Assembly: GCF_002752655.1 (NCBI RefSeq)
Contig: NZ_CP023737.1
Span: forward strand, 558,001 to 622,000
Origin: Methylosinus trichosporium OB3b
GTDB lineage: Bacteria; Pseudomonadota; Alphaproteobacteria; Rhizobiales; Beijerinckiaceae
Reading direction: 5' to 3'
DNA: 64,000 nt
The notes under the pieces are model-generated. The model was given only the letters and a program-made list of their open reading frames with translations, made no database searches and had not been told where the DNA came from. Position 1 is the stretch's first letter, and every line of letters begins with the position of its first letter. Position numbers and translations under genes: made by a program. This document shows, one piece after another, positions 47,768-57,594 of this stretch.

Positions 47768-49330
47768 TCAAACGGGCGCCGCGGCCTCGATCGCCGCCTC
47801 GGCGCCCAGCAGACGGGCCAGCGCCTTGGTGCGGCTCGTCAGCCTTTCGCTGGCGAGCTCGGCGAATTCATCCGGCAGGCCGAGCGCCAATCGCCCATCG
47901 CCCATGCGGAGCGGCGTGCGCGGCAGCACGCCGGGCATCGCCGCCGACAAGAGATAGGCGACGCGCAGCGCCGCCGAAAGCAGCCGCGCCCGCTCGAGCA
48001 GGCGCGTCGTCAACAGCCCGCGCACCGGCAGCGCGCCCTCGCTGTCCGGCCCCGCATGGCGCAGCACCGCGACCAGAGCGAGAAACGCGCGGCCCGGATG
48101 GTCGACCGCCACGAAGGCGGAATTGGTGATCACATTCATCGACTGGCTGGCGCGATAATCGGGATGGGCGCGCCAGCTCACATCCGACAGCAGGCAGGCC
48201 GCGTGACGCAGCCGCGTTTCCTCGCGCGTCTCATCGAGGCCCGAAGAAGCGATCAGCGCGTCGGTCCAGGCGACCAGCTCGTCGCCATATCCCGGCGCGC
48301 GCGCCATCGCCTGCTCCAGCTCGCGCGCGGCGAGCACCAGCGGGTCGGCGGCCCGCGCCTCTTCTGAGAGGCGTTCGAACAACAGCCCCTCGCGCACGCC
48401 GGCGGCGGAAATCACCACTTCCTTGGGCTTGGCCCGGCGAATCACCTCGTCGAGCACGATCGCGCCATAGGCGAGCAGCGGGCGCCGCGCCGCCGAGACC
48501 GAGGCGATGTCGGCCAGCGCCTCGCTGTCGACGCGCTCCAGCAGGTTGGCGAATTCGGCCGCGTCATCGGCCGGGATGCGATAATTATGCATCACATCCA
48601 GCGGATAATTGTGCTGGCGCATATGCAGCCGCGCCAGCGCGCGCCAGGTCCCGCCGACCGCATAGAAGGCCCGGCCGCGCAGCTTCGCGAGCGTCTGTGT
48701 CTCCTCGATCGCCTTGCGGGCGATGCGAACGGCGTGACGGGTGGAGCGGCTGGAGGCGTCCATCAGCGCGAGGCCCCCGAGCGGCAGGGTGACGCCCCTT
48801 CCCATGCTCCCGCCATGGACTTCGATCAGCTCCAGCGAGCCGCCGCCGAGATCGCCGACGACGCCGTCGGGCTCGTGAATGGCCGACATCACGCCGAGCG
48901 CCGACAATTCGGCCTCACGCCCGCCGGAGAGCAGCGAGATCTCATGGCCGATCGCCGCGCGCGCGCCGTCGAGGAAAGCGGCGCCATTGACGGCGTCGCG
49001 CGCCGCCGCGGTGGCGATCACCTCGACGTCGCAAATCTCCATGATCTCGCAGAGAGCGCGGAAGCGGCGCAGCGCCTGCAGCGCCTTGCGCATCGCATCC
49101 TCGGGCAGGCGGCCCGTGGTGACGACGCCGCGGCCGAGGCCGCACATGACTTTTTCGTTGAAGATCGGCGTCAGCGCGCGTTCGAGCGCCGCATAGGCGA
49201 CGAGGCGCACCGAATTGGAGCCGATATCGACGATGGCGACCGGCGCGGCCGCCGCGTCCGCGCTCGCCTCAGCCCTCGTCCTTGGGCTTGAGGAGCGAGC
49301 GAGGGCGCCATTCCTTGAGAGACTTGCCAC
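47768..49330 (-). CDS. ppx: Exopolyphosphatase/pppGpp phosphohydrolase (Ppx/GppA)
   Basis: A 520-residue ASKHA-fold phosphatase. The phosphate loops are [14 protein letters not shown] near residue 33 and [14 protein letters not shown] near 160, followed by the Ppx C-terminal HD-like domain. It releases phosphate from polyphosphate or cleaves pppGpp. The only plausible start is GTG at 49330, inside the 3' end of ppk, giving a 62-bp overlap. Synteny with ppk is standard in Rhizobiales. Confidence 0.93.
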   Translation of the reverse strand: MASLSRNGALARSSSPRTRAEASADAAAAPVAIVDIGSNSVRLVAYAALERALTPIFNEKVMCGLGRGVVTTGRLPEDAMRKALQALRRFRALCEIMEICDVEVIATAAARDAVNGAAFLDGARAAIGHEISLLSGGREAELSALGVMSAIHEPDGVVGDLGGGSLELIEVHGGSMGRGVTLPLGGLALMDASSRSTRHAVRIARKAIEETQTLAKLRGRAFYAVGGTWRALARLHMRQHNYPLDVMHNYRIPADDAAEFANLLERVDSEALADIASVSAARRPLLAYGAIVLDEVIRRAKPKEVVISAAGVREGLLFERLSEEARAADPLVLAARELEQAMARAPGYGDELVAWTDALIASSGLDETREETRLRHAACLLSDVSWRAHPDYRASQSMNVITNSAFVAVDHPGRAFLALVAVLRHAGPDSEGALPVRGLLTTRLLERARLLSAALRVAYLLSAAMPGVLPRTPLRMGDGRLALGLPDEFAELASERLTSRTKALARLLGAEAAIEAAAPV

Positions 49331-51602
49331 GGCCGGAGAGACTCGGGTTGGTCATGAAGTATTTATGGGCGTTGAATCGCTCTTCGCCCTCCGGGGGAGT
49401 TATGCGTAACGACGAGCCATCCGGCAAGACGCGGTAGCTCTGTTCGTTGTCGATGAGATTGGCCAGCATGATCTGGTCCAGCACCTGCTGATGCACGGTC
49501 GGATTGGTGATCGGCATCAGCACCTCGACGCGCCGGTCGAGATTGCGCGGCATCAGATCGGCCGAGGAGATATAGACATGGGCCTTGGCGTGCGGCAGCG
49601 CATGGCCGCCGCCGAAGGCGTAGACGCGGGCGTGCTCGAGGAAGCGCCCGACGATCGATTTGACGCGGATATTATCCGACAGCCCCGGCACGCCGGGCCT
49701 CAGGCAGCAGATGCCGCGCACGATGAACTCGACCGCCACGCCCGCCTGCGAGGCGTGATAGAGCGCGTCGATGATCTCGGGATCGACGAGGGCGTTGCAT
49801 TTGCCCCAGATCGCCGCGGGCTTGCCGGCCCTGGCGAAGCCGATCTCCTGCTCGATATGCTCGAGCAGCCGCGTCTTGAGCGAGATCGGCGAGACCGCCA
49901 TGCGCTCCAGCCCGGCGGGCTCCGCATAGCCGGTGATGTAATTGAAGATGCGCGCAACGTCGCGGGCGATCGCCGGATCGGCGGTGAACAGCGAGATGTC
50001 GGTATAGATGCGCGCCGTCACCGGATGGTAGTTGCCGGTGCCGATATGACAATAAGTGGCGATGCCGCCGCTCTCGCGCCGCACCACCATCGACAGCTTG
50101 CCGTGAGTCTTGAGCTCGATGAAGCCGAACACGACCTGGGCGCCGGCGCGCTCCAGATCGCGCGCCCAGCGAATATTGGCCTCCTCGTCGAAGCGCGCCT
50201 TCAGCTCGACCAGCGCCGTCACCGATTTGCCGGCCTCCGCCGCCTCGATCAGCGCGCGCACGATCGGGCTGTTCGAAGAGGTGCGATAGAGCGTCTGCTT
50301 GATGGCGACCACATTGGGGTCGCGCGCCGCCTGCTGCAGGAACTGCACGACGACGTCGAAGGTCTCGTAAGGGTGATGGACGCAGAGGTCCTTCTGCTTG
50401 ATGGCGAGGAAGCAATCGCCGCCATTGTCGCGCACGCGCTCGGGAAAGCGCGGATTATAGGGCTTGAACTTGAGATCTGGACGATCGAGCGCGACGAGCT
50501 CGGAAAGGTCGTTCAGCGCCAGCATGCCGTCGAGCGAGAACACCTCGTCCTCGGTGACGTCGAGCTCCTCGGCGACCAGAGTGCGCAGGGTCTCCGGCAT
50601 GTCGGAGGCGACCTCGAGACGAATCACCAGCCCGCGGCGGCGCCGCTTCAGCGCCGTCTCGAACAGGCGCACGAGATCCTCGGCCTCTTCCTCCACCTCG
50701 AGGTCGCTGTCGCGAATGAGGCGGAAAATGCCCTGCCCGCGTAATTGATAGCCGGGGAACAGCCTCTGCGCGTTCATCGCGATCAGCGTCTCCAGCAGCA
50801 TGAAGCGCTCGCGCCCCTGCCCCGTCCCTTGCGCGCTCGGCAGCCGCACGAAACGTTCGATCTTCTGCGGCAGGCGCACCAGCGCATGCAGCATCTTGCG
50901 GTCGCCCGGCCGCACCAGCTCCAGCGCCAGCGTGAAGGCGAGATTGGGGATGAAGGGGAAAGGATGCGCCGGGTCGATGGCGAGCGGCGTCAGCACCGGG
51001 AAGACGCGCGCCATGAAATGCTCGTCGAGCCAATCGCGATCGGGCTTCGACAAATTGCCGGGCTCGACGATGACGATGCCGACATCCTCGATCTCGCCGC
51101 GCAATTCGCGCCAGCGCCGCGACTGCTCGGCGGTGAGCAGAGCGACGCGCTCCTTGATCTTGACCAGCTGCTCGGCGGGCGTCAGCCCGTCCTGCGACGG
51201 CGTCGTCAGCCCTTCTCGCACCTGTCCGCGCAGGCCGGCGACGCGCACCATGTAGAATTCGTCGAGATTATTGGCGGAGATCGACAGGAAGCGCAGCTGC
51301 TCGAGCAGCGGATGGCTGCGGTTCGACGCCTCCTCCAGCACGCGGCGATTGAACTCGAGCCAGGACAATTCGCGATTGATGAAGCGCTGCGGCAGCGAGG
51401 CGAGCTCATCGGGCCGCAGCAGCAGATCGCCCGGCTGATCCATCACCGGAATGTCCGCGCCTGTGCGGCCCGCCTCGAGATCGTCCTGAATATGCTTCGT
51501 CATGCTCTGTCTCTTTCCGTCGCGTCGGCCCGATCTTGCCTTGCTCTTCACCGCCCGGAGAAGCGCGCCTTCGGAACCTGCGCCATCAGCTTCGCTGCTC
51601 AT
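49269..51602 (-). CDS. ppk: Polyphosphate kinase 1
   Basis: A 777-residue PPK1. The N-terminal [20 protein letters not shown], the middle domain with [32 protein letters not shown], the autophosphorylated histidine in [14 protein letters not shown] and the C-terminal [13 protein letters not shown] are diagnostic. It synthesises polyphosphate from ATP. The start overlaps the hda stop (ATGA) at 51602; an alternative ATG at 51503 would drop a low-complexity N-terminus. Confidence 0.95.
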   Translation of the reverse strand: MSSEADGAGSEGALLRAVKSKARSGRRDGKRQSMTKHIQDDLEAGRTGADIPVMDQPGDLLLRPDELASLPQRFINRELSWLEFNRRVLEEASNRSHPLLEQLRFLSISANNLDEFYMVRVAGLRGQVREGLTTPSQDGLTPAEQLVKIKERVALLTAEQSRRWRELRGEIEDVGIVIVEPGNLSKPDRDWLDEHFMARVFPVLTPLAIDPAHPFPFIPNLAFTLALELVRPGDRKMLHALVRLPQKIERFVRLPSAQGTGQGRERFMLLETLIAMNAQRLFPGYQLRGQGIFRLIRDSDLEVEEEAEDLVRLFETALKRRRRGLVIRLEVASDMPETLRTLVAEELDVTEDEVFSLDGMLALNDLSELVALDRPDLKFKPYNPRFPERVRDNGGDCFLAIKQKDLCVHHPYETFDVVVQFLQQAARDPNVVAIKQTLYRTSSNSPIVRALIEAAEAGKSVTALVELKARFDEEANIRWARDLERAGAQVVFGFIELKTHGKLSMVVRRESGGIATYCHIGTGNYHPVTARIYTDISLFTADPAIARDVARIFNYITGYAEPAGLERMAVSPISLKTRLLEHIEQEIGFARAGKPAAIWGKCNALVDPEIIDALYHASQAGVAVEFIVRGICCLRPGVPGLSDNIRVKSIVGRFLEHARVYAFGGGHALPHAKAHVYISSADLMPRNLDRRVEVLMPITNPTVHQQVLDQIMLANLIDNEQSYRVLPDGSSLRITPPEGEERFNAHKYFMTNPSLSGRGKSLKEWRPRSLLKPKDEG

Positions 51603-52297
51603 GACGACCGCAGCGCTTCGAGCAGCTCGCCCGCGAGCGCGCGCGTCACCCTCCGTCCGCGCGCCAGAGCCTCCTCGTCGAGCAGCCGCACGAAGGCGCG
51701 CGCTGCGTCCAGCGAGCGCTCGAGCCGCAGCGCGAGATAGTCGACGAGCCCAGGGTCGACCAGGAGCTGCCGGTCGCGCAAAAGCTTCTCCAGCACGGCG
51801 CGAATCAGATCATCATCCGGCGCGCCGATCTCTACGACAGGCGCACGACGTAAACGCGACAACAGATCCGGCAGCGCGACGGTTTCGCCGGAGGGCGGCC
51901 GACGGCCGCAGAGAAGCAGGCTCGCGCCACTCTCACGTAAGAAATTCATCAGATGAAACAAGGCTGTCTCGTCCTCGACCGCGTCGAGCCCGTCGACAAT
52001 GGCGGCGCGCGGCGGCGAGGCGGCGAGGCGCTGCGGGGTCATGAGGTCGGAAGGGTCGACAAACAAAGCGTCGCTGCGCTGCGCGAAGATGGCGCAAAGA
52101 TGGCTCTTGCCCGCCCCCGCGGGACCGAGCAGCAACAGTGCGGGATCGGGCCAGTCGGGCCATCGCGAGATCATTTCGAAAGCCGCGCGATTGCAGGGCG
52201 AGACGAGAAAGGCCTCCGCCTCGAAGCGCGGCGCGCCGGCGAGATCGAGCGGCAATTGTCCGGCGCGGCGGCGCGCGAGCTCGTCCGCCTCGGTCAT
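51599..52297 (-). CDS. hdaA: DnaA-related AAA+ protein (HdaA)
   Basis: A 232-residue DnaA-like protein without a DNA-binding domain. The Walker A is [18 protein letters not shown], the Walker B-like block is [13 protein letters not shown], and an N-terminal QLPLDL clamp-binding-like motif is visible near residues 14-20. Hda promotes DnaA-ATP hydrolysis with the sliding clamp. Its start overlaps the AI-2E permease stop and its stop overlaps ppk, so these genes are coupled. Confidence 0.9.
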   Translation of the reverse strand: MTEADELARRRAGQLPLDLAGAPRFEAEAFLVSPCNRAAFEMISRWPDWPDPALLLLGPAGAGKSHLCAIFAQRSDALFVDPSDLMTPQRLAASPPRAAIVDGLDAVEDETALFHLMNFLRESGASLLLCGRRPPSGETVALPDLLSRLRRAPVVEIGAPDDDLIRAVLEKLLRDRQLLVDPGLVDYLALRLERSLDAARAFVRLLDEEALARGRRVTRALAGELLEALRSS

Positions 52298-53454
52298 GAC
52301 CCCTCCGCGCGCGGCGCCTCGGCGCCGAGAAAAAAGCTGCTGCGCCGGTAGCGGCTCACCAGAAAGCGCAGCACGACGCCGACCGCCGCCGCCGCCGGCG
52401 CGGCGAGCAGCATGCCGGTGAAGCCGAACAGCGAGCCGGCGGCCAGCAGCGCGAACATCAGCCACACCGGATGCACGCCGATGGAGCCGCCGACGAGCCG
52501 CGGCGACAGAACATTGCCGTCGAGGAAGAGGCCCGCGCAGACCAGCGCGACCGCCTCGGCCGGCAGGCTCCAGTCCGGCCAGCCCTGCACCGTCGCGACG
52601 ACGATCGACAGGACGAAGGCGGTGATCGATCCGACATAAGGCACGAAGCTCAATATCCCCGCGGAAACGCCGATCAGAAAGCCGAAATTGACGCCGAGCA
52701 GCGACAGGCCGATGCTGTACCATAGGCCGAGAAACAGGCACACCAACGCCTGACCGCGCACGAAGCCGGCGAGCGCCCTGTCGATGCCGCGCGCGATGAA
52801 GCGAATGTCCTCGCGATGGCGCGGCGGCACGAGCTGGTCCAAGGTCGCGACCATATTGTCCCAGTCGAGCAGAATATAAAAGGCGACGACCGGCGTAATG
52901 ACGACGAGCGCCGCCATATTGACCAGCGCCGCCCCGCCGGAGACCAGCGATTTCACGAAGGCGGCGGCCATCCGCGTCGCCTCGGCGGTGATGTCGTTCA
53001 CATATTTCTGGACCTCGGAGGGCGCGTCGGCCGTCGAGAGCCCGAGCTTCTCATAGACGCTGCGCGCGAAATCGCCCGTCGCCTCGCGCGAGATCCGGGC
53101 GATCAGCCCTTGAAGGGTCGTCAGATAGCCGGGCAGGCTCACGACGAAATCCGAGAGCTGATGCGTCAGAATCGGCGCGGCGAAGAAAACGACCGCGGTG
53201 ACGATCGATAGAAAAACGGTCAGAATGCACAGTGAGGCGCCGAGCCGCGAGAAACCGGCCCGCTGCAGGCGATCGGCGACCGGATCGAGCAGATAGCCGA
53301 GCGCGAGCCCTGCGACGAAAGGCGCGAGCACGGCGCTGACCGTGTAGACGAACAACAGGAAGAGCGCGATCGCCGCCGCCCAGAATGCGAGCTGACGCTC
53401 GAGCGTCATCCCCGCGACACTCGCACGCGCTCCGCGCGCCTGACGCTCCGCCAT
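52294..53454 (-). CDS. AI-2E family transporter (PerM-like)
   Basis: A 386-residue polytopic protein of the AI-2E/PerM family: N-terminal helices, a long amphipathic middle region (residues about 85-160), and the conserved VVITPVVAFYILLDWDNMVA with GFVRGQALVCLFLGLWYSIGL and the C-terminal IGVHPVWLMFALLAAGSLFG. Function of most members is not established. It is 1 bp from the upstream phosphatidyltransferase gene and overlaps hdaA by 4 bp. Confidence 0.92.
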   Translation of the reverse strand: MAERQARGARASVAGMTLERQLAFWAAAIALFLLFVYTVSAVLAPFVAGLALGYLLDPVADRLQRAGFSRLGASLCILTVFLSIVTAVVFFAAPILTHQLSDFVVSLPGYLTTLQGLIARISREATGDFARSVYEKLGLSTADAPSEVQKYVNDITAEATRMAAAFVKSLVSGGAALVNMAALVVITPVVAFYILLDWDNMVATLDQLVPPRHREDIRFIARGIDRALAGFVRGQALVCLFLGLWYSIGLSLLGVNFGFLIGVSAGILSFVPYVGSITAFVLSIVVATVQGWPDWSLPAEAVALVCAGLFLDGNVLSPRLVGGSIGVHPVWLMFALLAAGSLFGFTGMLLAAPAAAAVGVVLRFLVSRYRRSSFFLGAEAPRAEGS

Positions 53455-53455
53455 C

Positions 53456-54004
53456 TCACGGTCCCATGTTCCTGATCCATCTCCACAGATAGACGGCGGC
53501 GGAAACCACGGTCAATGCCGAGACGGCGACTGACAGCGTGAGAACGGCCTCATCGAGCGGAAACGCGAAGGCTCTGGTCGCGAGCACGAGCGCGGCAAGA
53601 GCGAGCTGCGCCGCCGTCGTCGCCTTCGAAACAGGCAGCGGCGAAAGATCGATCCGCCGCTGCAGCAGCCAGGACACGGCGACCGCGCCGATGATCAGCA
53701 CATCGCGCGAGATCACCAGCAGAGCGAGCCAGGACGGCAGCACGCCGACGAGGGCGAGCGTCGCATAAATGGAGACGATGAGCGCCTTGTCGGCGAGCGG
53801 ATCGAGCAGAGCGCCGAGCTCGGTGCGCAGATCGAAGCGCTTGGCCAGCCAGCCGTCGAGAGCGTCCGAGGCGCCGGCGAGGACGAAGACGCCGAAGGCG
53901 GCCGGCCAGTTCTCTGTGACGATCATATCGATCGCCGCCGGAGTCAGCACGAAGCGGCCGATGGTGATGAAATTGGGCAGCCAGCGGAAATAGAGGGAGC
54001 GCAT
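53456..54004 (-). CDS. CDP-alcohol phosphatidyltransferase
   Basis: A 182-residue membrane protein with about five helices and the family motif SDALDGWLAKRFDLRTELGALLDPLADK (DG..A...........G...D...D). It should transfer a phosphatidyl group from CDP-diacylglycerol to a polyol or amino alcohol, for example glycerol phosphate (PgsA type); the alcohol is not identifiable. It heads the ppk/ppx-containing operon. Confidence 0.9.
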   Translation of the reverse strand: MRSLYFRWLPNFITIGRFVLTPAAIDMIVTENWPAAFGVFVLAGASDALDGWLAKRFDLRTELGALLDPLADKALIVSIYATLALVGVLPSWLALLVISRDVLIIGAVAVSWLLQRRIDLSPLPVSKATTAAQLALAALVLATRAFAFPLDEAVLTLSVAVSALTVVSAAVYLWRWIRNMGP

Positions 54005-54078
54005 GCTCCCTTATCTGGGACGTGCGCGGAGAATGTCATGAGGGCGACGAGTGCGGAATATCCGAAAGAACGACGCAT

Positions 54079-54232
54079 CCTTCTCCTACTCGTGGGAGAA
54101 GGCGGCCCCGCGAAGCGGGGTCGGATGAGGGTCCCGACGAGAACGCGGCTCGAAGGAAAACGCCGAGTTCGGATGGACCCTCATCCGACCCGACTTCGTC
54201 GGGCCACCTTCTCCCGCGAGCGGGAGAAGGGA
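54079..54232. repeat. Long inverted repeat, family C
   Basis: The left end CCTTCTCCTACTCGTGGGAG and the right end CTCCCGCGAGCGGGAGAAGG (54210-54231) are each hairpins; internal segments GATGAGGGTCC and GGACCCTCATC are also mirrored, as are GCCCCGCGAAGCGGGG and CCCGACTTCGTCGGG. It lies between convergent... tail-to-head genes (phosphatidyltransferase start and TetR stop). Such elements are common in Rhizobiales. Confidence 0.8.
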
Positions 54233-54241
54233 GAAACCGCC

Positions 54242-55039
54242 TTACGCTGTCGCGTCGTCCTGATGGTGGCGCTCGGCGTGGTGATGACGGCGGCGCGCCT
54301 CCTCGTAATCCTCATCGAGGTCCTCGTCGCGGTCGCGCATGTGGTGGCGTCCGTGGCGACGGCGGCCGGTCACGCCGCGGAACACGGCGCGGGCCAGAGT
54401 GCGCAGCGGCGAGGTGAGCCGCGTCACATCCTCGATCCGCTCGATCACCGCCTCGCTGCGCGACAGCTCGCGGTCGAGCGCCGCCTTGGTGCGGCAGAGA
54501 TCGACGTCGCTGTCCTCGAACCAGACGCCGAGCACGCGCCACCAGGCGATGGCGAGGCCCTGCAGCTTCAGGGCGCCGAGCGCGCCTTCGCTGTCGATGT
54601 CGGCCGCCTCGAGCATGAAGCGCATCGAATTGACGGTCTCGCGATTGAGCGCCGCCGCCGCCAGCGGATCGGTCGACGCCCATTGCGAGATCGCCTCCAG
54701 CGCGTTGCGATAGGGCTCCAGCGCCTCGAGCCGGCGCAGCAGCACGTCATAGAGCCGCTCCTTGGCCGGCTCGGCGGCGTAGCGGCCGGAAAAATCCTCC
54801 AGCACCTGCCGGTCGATCTTGCGCGAGAAGGACGCCAGCACCGCGCCCTTGGACGGGAAGCAATCGCGGAAATCGGCGAGCGAGACGCCAGCCTCATGGG
54901 CGATGTCGGCGATCGCTATATCCTCGAAGGCGCGCCGCCCGGCGAGCCGCATCAGCGCCTCGACGATCCTGTCGCGCATCGAGCCGTTCGCCGATTTGGT
55001 CTCGGCCCCCGTGTCGGTGGTTTTGTCGTTCGTCGTCAT
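54242..55039 (-). CDS. TetR-family regulator with charged His/Asp-rich tail
   Basis: A 265-residue regulator. The TetR DNA-binding domain is at residues about 20-70 (RDRIVEALMRLAGRRAFEDI, then IADIAHEAGVSLADFRDCFP), followed by a helical ligand domain. The last 45 residues, GRHHMRDRDEDLDEDYEEAR with HHHAERHHQDD, form an unusual His/Asp/Glu tail that may bind metal. AGGAGG precedes the ATG. Targets are unknown; it is not divergent from an obvious transporter. Confidence 0.85.
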   Translation of the reverse strand: MTTNDKTTDTGAETKSANGSMRDRIVEALMRLAGRRAFEDIAIADIAHEAGVSLADFRDCFPSKGAVLASFSRKIDRQVLEDFSGRYAAEPAKERLYDVLLRRLEALEPYRNALEAISQWASTDPLAAAALNRETVNSMRFMLEAADIDSEGALGALKLQGLAIAWWRVLGVWFEDSDVDLCRTKAALDRELSRSEAVIERIEDVTRLTSPLRTLARAVFRGVTGRRRHGRHHMRDRDEDLDEDYEEARRRHHHAERHHQDDATA

Positions 55040-55081
55040 CGCCGCCTCCTGAGCTCCGCTCGCGACTATACGTAACTTGGT

Positions 55082-55110
55082 TAATCTAGAGCGTTTTCGC
55101 CAAATCGGAA
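55082..55110. repeat. Family E-like repeat fragment
   Basis: TCTAGAGCGTTTTCGCCAAA followed by TCGGAA resembles the TCTAGAGCG and TTCCGAT parts of 58799-58852 and 46919-46957. It lies upstream of the TetR gene. Confidence 0.45.
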
Positions 55111-55151
55111 GCCTGCTCTCGCTCGGCGGGCGCGGAAAATTGCGCGCCGCA

Positions 55152-55976
55152 TCAGCCGGACAATTCCTCGGCGCGCCGCCGCGCCGCCGCCACGGCGCGA
55201 GCGAGGAGCGGCGCGAGCCCGTCCTCAGCCATCAGAACAGCCAGGGCCGCCGCCGTGGTGCCGCCGGGCGAGGTGACATTTTCCCGCAAGGTCGCGGGCG
55301 AGAGGTCCCCGCTCTGCCGCAGCAATTCGCCGGCGCCGGCGACCGTGGCGCGCGCGAGACGCGCCGCGATTTCCTCGGGCAGGCCGGCCTCGACGCCGGC
55401 CTTGGTGAGACATTCGACGAAATGGAACACATAGGCCGGGCCGGAGCCGGAGACGGCGGTCACCGCATCGATCAGCGCCTCGCTCTCGATCCATTCCACC
55501 TCGCCGACAGCGCCGAGCAGCGCCGAAGCGAGCCCGCGCCGCCCGTCGTCGACCGCGGGACAAGCGAAAGCGCCGGAAATGCCGCGACCGATCGAAGCCG
55601 GCGTGTTGGGCATCGCGCGCACGATCATCTTCGCCGCCGGCAGGCGGGCGACGAGATCGGCGACGCGCTTGCCGGCGAGAATCGACAGCACGAGCGTGTC
55701 GGGACCGGCGTCGGCGACAAGCGACGGCGCGACGGCGTCCAGCATCTGCGGCTTGATCGCCAGCACCAGCGCCTCGGCCGGCGCGCGCGTCGGCGGATTG
55801 AGCCGGAAGCCGCGCGCAGCCGCGAGCGCCGTGACCTCGCGAGAGGCCTGCGGCTCGACAATGGCGACGCCCTCCCCCGAGAGGCCCTGCGCCGCCCAGC
55901 CCTGGAGCAGCGCCGCTCCCATTTTTCCGGCCCCGACCAGGGTGATGGAGCCGGGCAATCCGACAAAAGCGCTCAC
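55152..55976 (-). CDS. proC: Pyrroline-5-carboxylate reductase
   Basis: A 274-residue NAD(P)-dependent enzyme reducing pyrroline-5-carboxylate to proline. The Rossmann start SITLVGAGKMGAALLQGW, the VRAMPNTPASIGRG block and the C-terminal VSGSGPAYVFHFVECLTKAG with GLPEE are diagnostic. The start is GTG at 55976, overlapping the YbjN stop (GTGA), so translation is coupled. A longer frame crossing the YbjN gene is not used. Confidence 0.94.
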   Translation of the reverse strand: MSAFVGLPGSITLVGAGKMGAALLQGWAAQGLSGEGVAIVEPQASREVTALAAARGFRLNPPTRAPAEALVLAIKPQMLDAVAPSLVADAGPDTLVLSILAGKRVADLVARLPAAKMIVRAMPNTPASIGRGISGAFACPAVDDGRRGLASALLGAVGEVEWIESEALIDAVTAVSGSGPAYVFHFVECLTKAGVEAGLPEEIAARLARATVAGAGELLRQSGDLSPATLRENVTSPGGTTAAALAVLMAEDGLAPLLARAVAAARRRAEELSG

Positions 55977-56476
55977 GCCTCTCCCTTGGTCTCGAAATTC
56001 GCGGTCTCCAGCGCTTCCTTGGCGCCCTTGCCGGCCCAGAGCACGAACTGGAACGCCTGATAATAGCGCTCGCAGGTCTCGAGCGCACGGTCGAGCAGCG
56101 CCGCGCATTGCAGGCCCGAGGGCTGCGCGCCGCCGGCGAGCAGCAGGCTCTGGCGATGCATCACCACGCCTTCGCTCGGCCACAAGTCGAAATGGCCGAC
56201 CCAGAGCTGCTCGTTGATGGTGCGGATCAGCGACTGCGCCTCGGCGCGCCGGCGCTCCGGCACGCGCAGATCGAAAGCGCAGCTCACATGCAGAGTCTCG
56301 AGCTCGCCGAGCCAGGTGAAGGCCACATGATAATCGGTCCACCCGCCCGCGACCGAGATCGAGATCTCGTCTTCATCGTCGCGATCGAACGACCAGTCGT
56401 TGCTGGTGGCCAATTGCTCCACGATGTCGACGGGATGCCGGGGGCGGTCGAAGTCTTTATCCGGTGCGATCAACAT
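55973..56476 (-). CDS. YbjN domain-containing protein
   Basis: A 167-residue YbjN-type protein (YbjN chaperone-like fold): DDEDEISISVAGGWTDYHVA, LHVSCAFDLRVPERRRAEAQ and LWPSEGVVMHRQSLLL are typical. YbjN proteins are proposed to be type III secretion chaperone-like and affect motility or stress, but this family's function in alphaproteobacteria is not known. Its pairing with proC is common in the class. It may be the first gene of the operon. Confidence 0.85.
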   Translation of the reverse strand: MLIAPDKDFDRPRHPVDIVEQLATSNDWSFDRDDEDEISISVAGGWTDYHVAFTWLGELETLHVSCAFDLRVPERRRAEAQSLIRTINEQLWVGHFDLWPSEGVVMHRQSLLLAGGAQPSGLQCAALLDRALETCERYYQAFQFVLWAGKGAKEALETANFETKGEA

Positions 56477-56826
56477 GATGAGCGAAACCTATGTGAGGGT
56501 CGTCTGACGCGGCGACGGACACTTATGGACGGCGACGCTGAACGCATGCAGGCGAGCCGAGGCTCCCGCTGGTCTCGACACAGGGCCGGGTGAAACGAAT
56601 CACCCGAGCCTGGTCACTATACTCCACCCGCTTGAATCGCCGCCGATTTTCAGCATCGACCGAAGCGCGCCGCGACTGCGGCGTCATTTGCCGCACAGTG
56701 GTGGATTCGGCCGCGCCGGTCTACTGGCGCAGCCGCCCCTTCCACAAGCTGAAGCTTTTCGCGCTGCAAAAGACATAGGATAAGTCTCGCCTGCGCGGCT
56801 TGCGTGGGGCTGCGCCGCGCTAAGGG
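56477..56826. other. Intergenic region between ybjN and the L,D-transpeptidase
   Basis: About 350 bp. One small frame (56590-56778) is Arg/Ser-rich and not convincing. No repeat or regulatory element was recognised. Confidence 0.3.
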
Positions 56827-57390
56827 TCAGGGCATCATCACCACGGTCGTTCCGACATTGACGCGCTCATAGAGGTCGACCACATCCTCGTTGAGCATGC
56901 GGATGCAACCATAGGAGGCGGCGGTGCCGACCGAGGCGCGCATCTTGTGCGTGGTGCCGTGGATCGCCACCTGGTTGCGGTCGAGCGTCAGCGCCCGCAC
57001 GCCCATCGGGTTATGCGGCGAGCCGCCACGAATGAAGTCGGGCAGCTCGGGGTGGTCGCGCTTGACCACCGTCGGCGGGACCCAGTCCGGATTGACATAT
57101 TTGCCGTCGATGTGAGCGTAGCCGGACCATTCCTTGCCGGACTTCGGCACCGCCACCGGATAGCGGATGGCCGTGCCATTGCCCATGACGAGGAACAAGC
57201 TGCGCTGGCGGGCGCTGATGACCACCGTGCCCGCCTCCACGCCGGGATTGTAGGCGACGACATTGCGCGCCGCGCCCGTCCCGGGCAGAGCGACGAGGCC
57301 AGCGGCGAGCGAGGCTCCCGCCATCATGCCGCGCGCCGCCCCCGTGGCGCGCGAGATACGCGAAAAACGCTGAACGAACGAGATCAACAT
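56827..57390 (-). CDS. L,D-transpeptidase (YkuD domain)
   Basis: A 187-residue exported protein. The signal anchor runs through GMMAGASLAAGLVALPGTGA, then the YkuD domain with VVISARQRSLFLVMGNGTAI and the catalytic block IHGTTHKMRASVGTAASYGC, where Cys is the nucleophile and His the base. It is distinct from the paralogue at 34146-34754 and has a shorter N-terminus. It should crosslink peptidoglycan or attach outer-membrane lipoproteins. GGAG lies next to the ATG. Confidence 0.93.
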   Translation of the reverse strand: MLISFVQRFSRISRATGAARGMMAGASLAAGLVALPGTGAARNVVAYNPGVEAGTVVISARQRSLFLVMGNGTAIRYPVAVPKSGKEWSGYAHIDGKYVNPDWVPPTVVKRDHPELPDFIRGGSPHNPMGVRALTLDRNQVAIHGTTHKMRASVGTAASYGCIRMLNEDVVDLYERVNVGTTVVMMP

Positions 57391-57594
57391 GGCTCCATAC
57401 CTTCTCCAGGGTGGCGCTGAGTGCGACATGTAGCGGCAGTGTTGCTACGGCCACCCTTACGTAGGCGCGATCCTACAGTTGCGGTTATGGTTTAACACTA
57501 AGAACTGGTTAAGCGAGTGCGTCAGATCACAGCCAATCGGGCGCCGCCGCCGCTCCCTCTTGCGCGCGAGCGCCCGCTCGAGGCATGACGGGCC

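Noticed and set aside
56590-56778. 62-residue frame on the plus strand
   Set aside because: Arg/Ser-rich, no recognisable domain, in the gap between divergent and unrelated genes.
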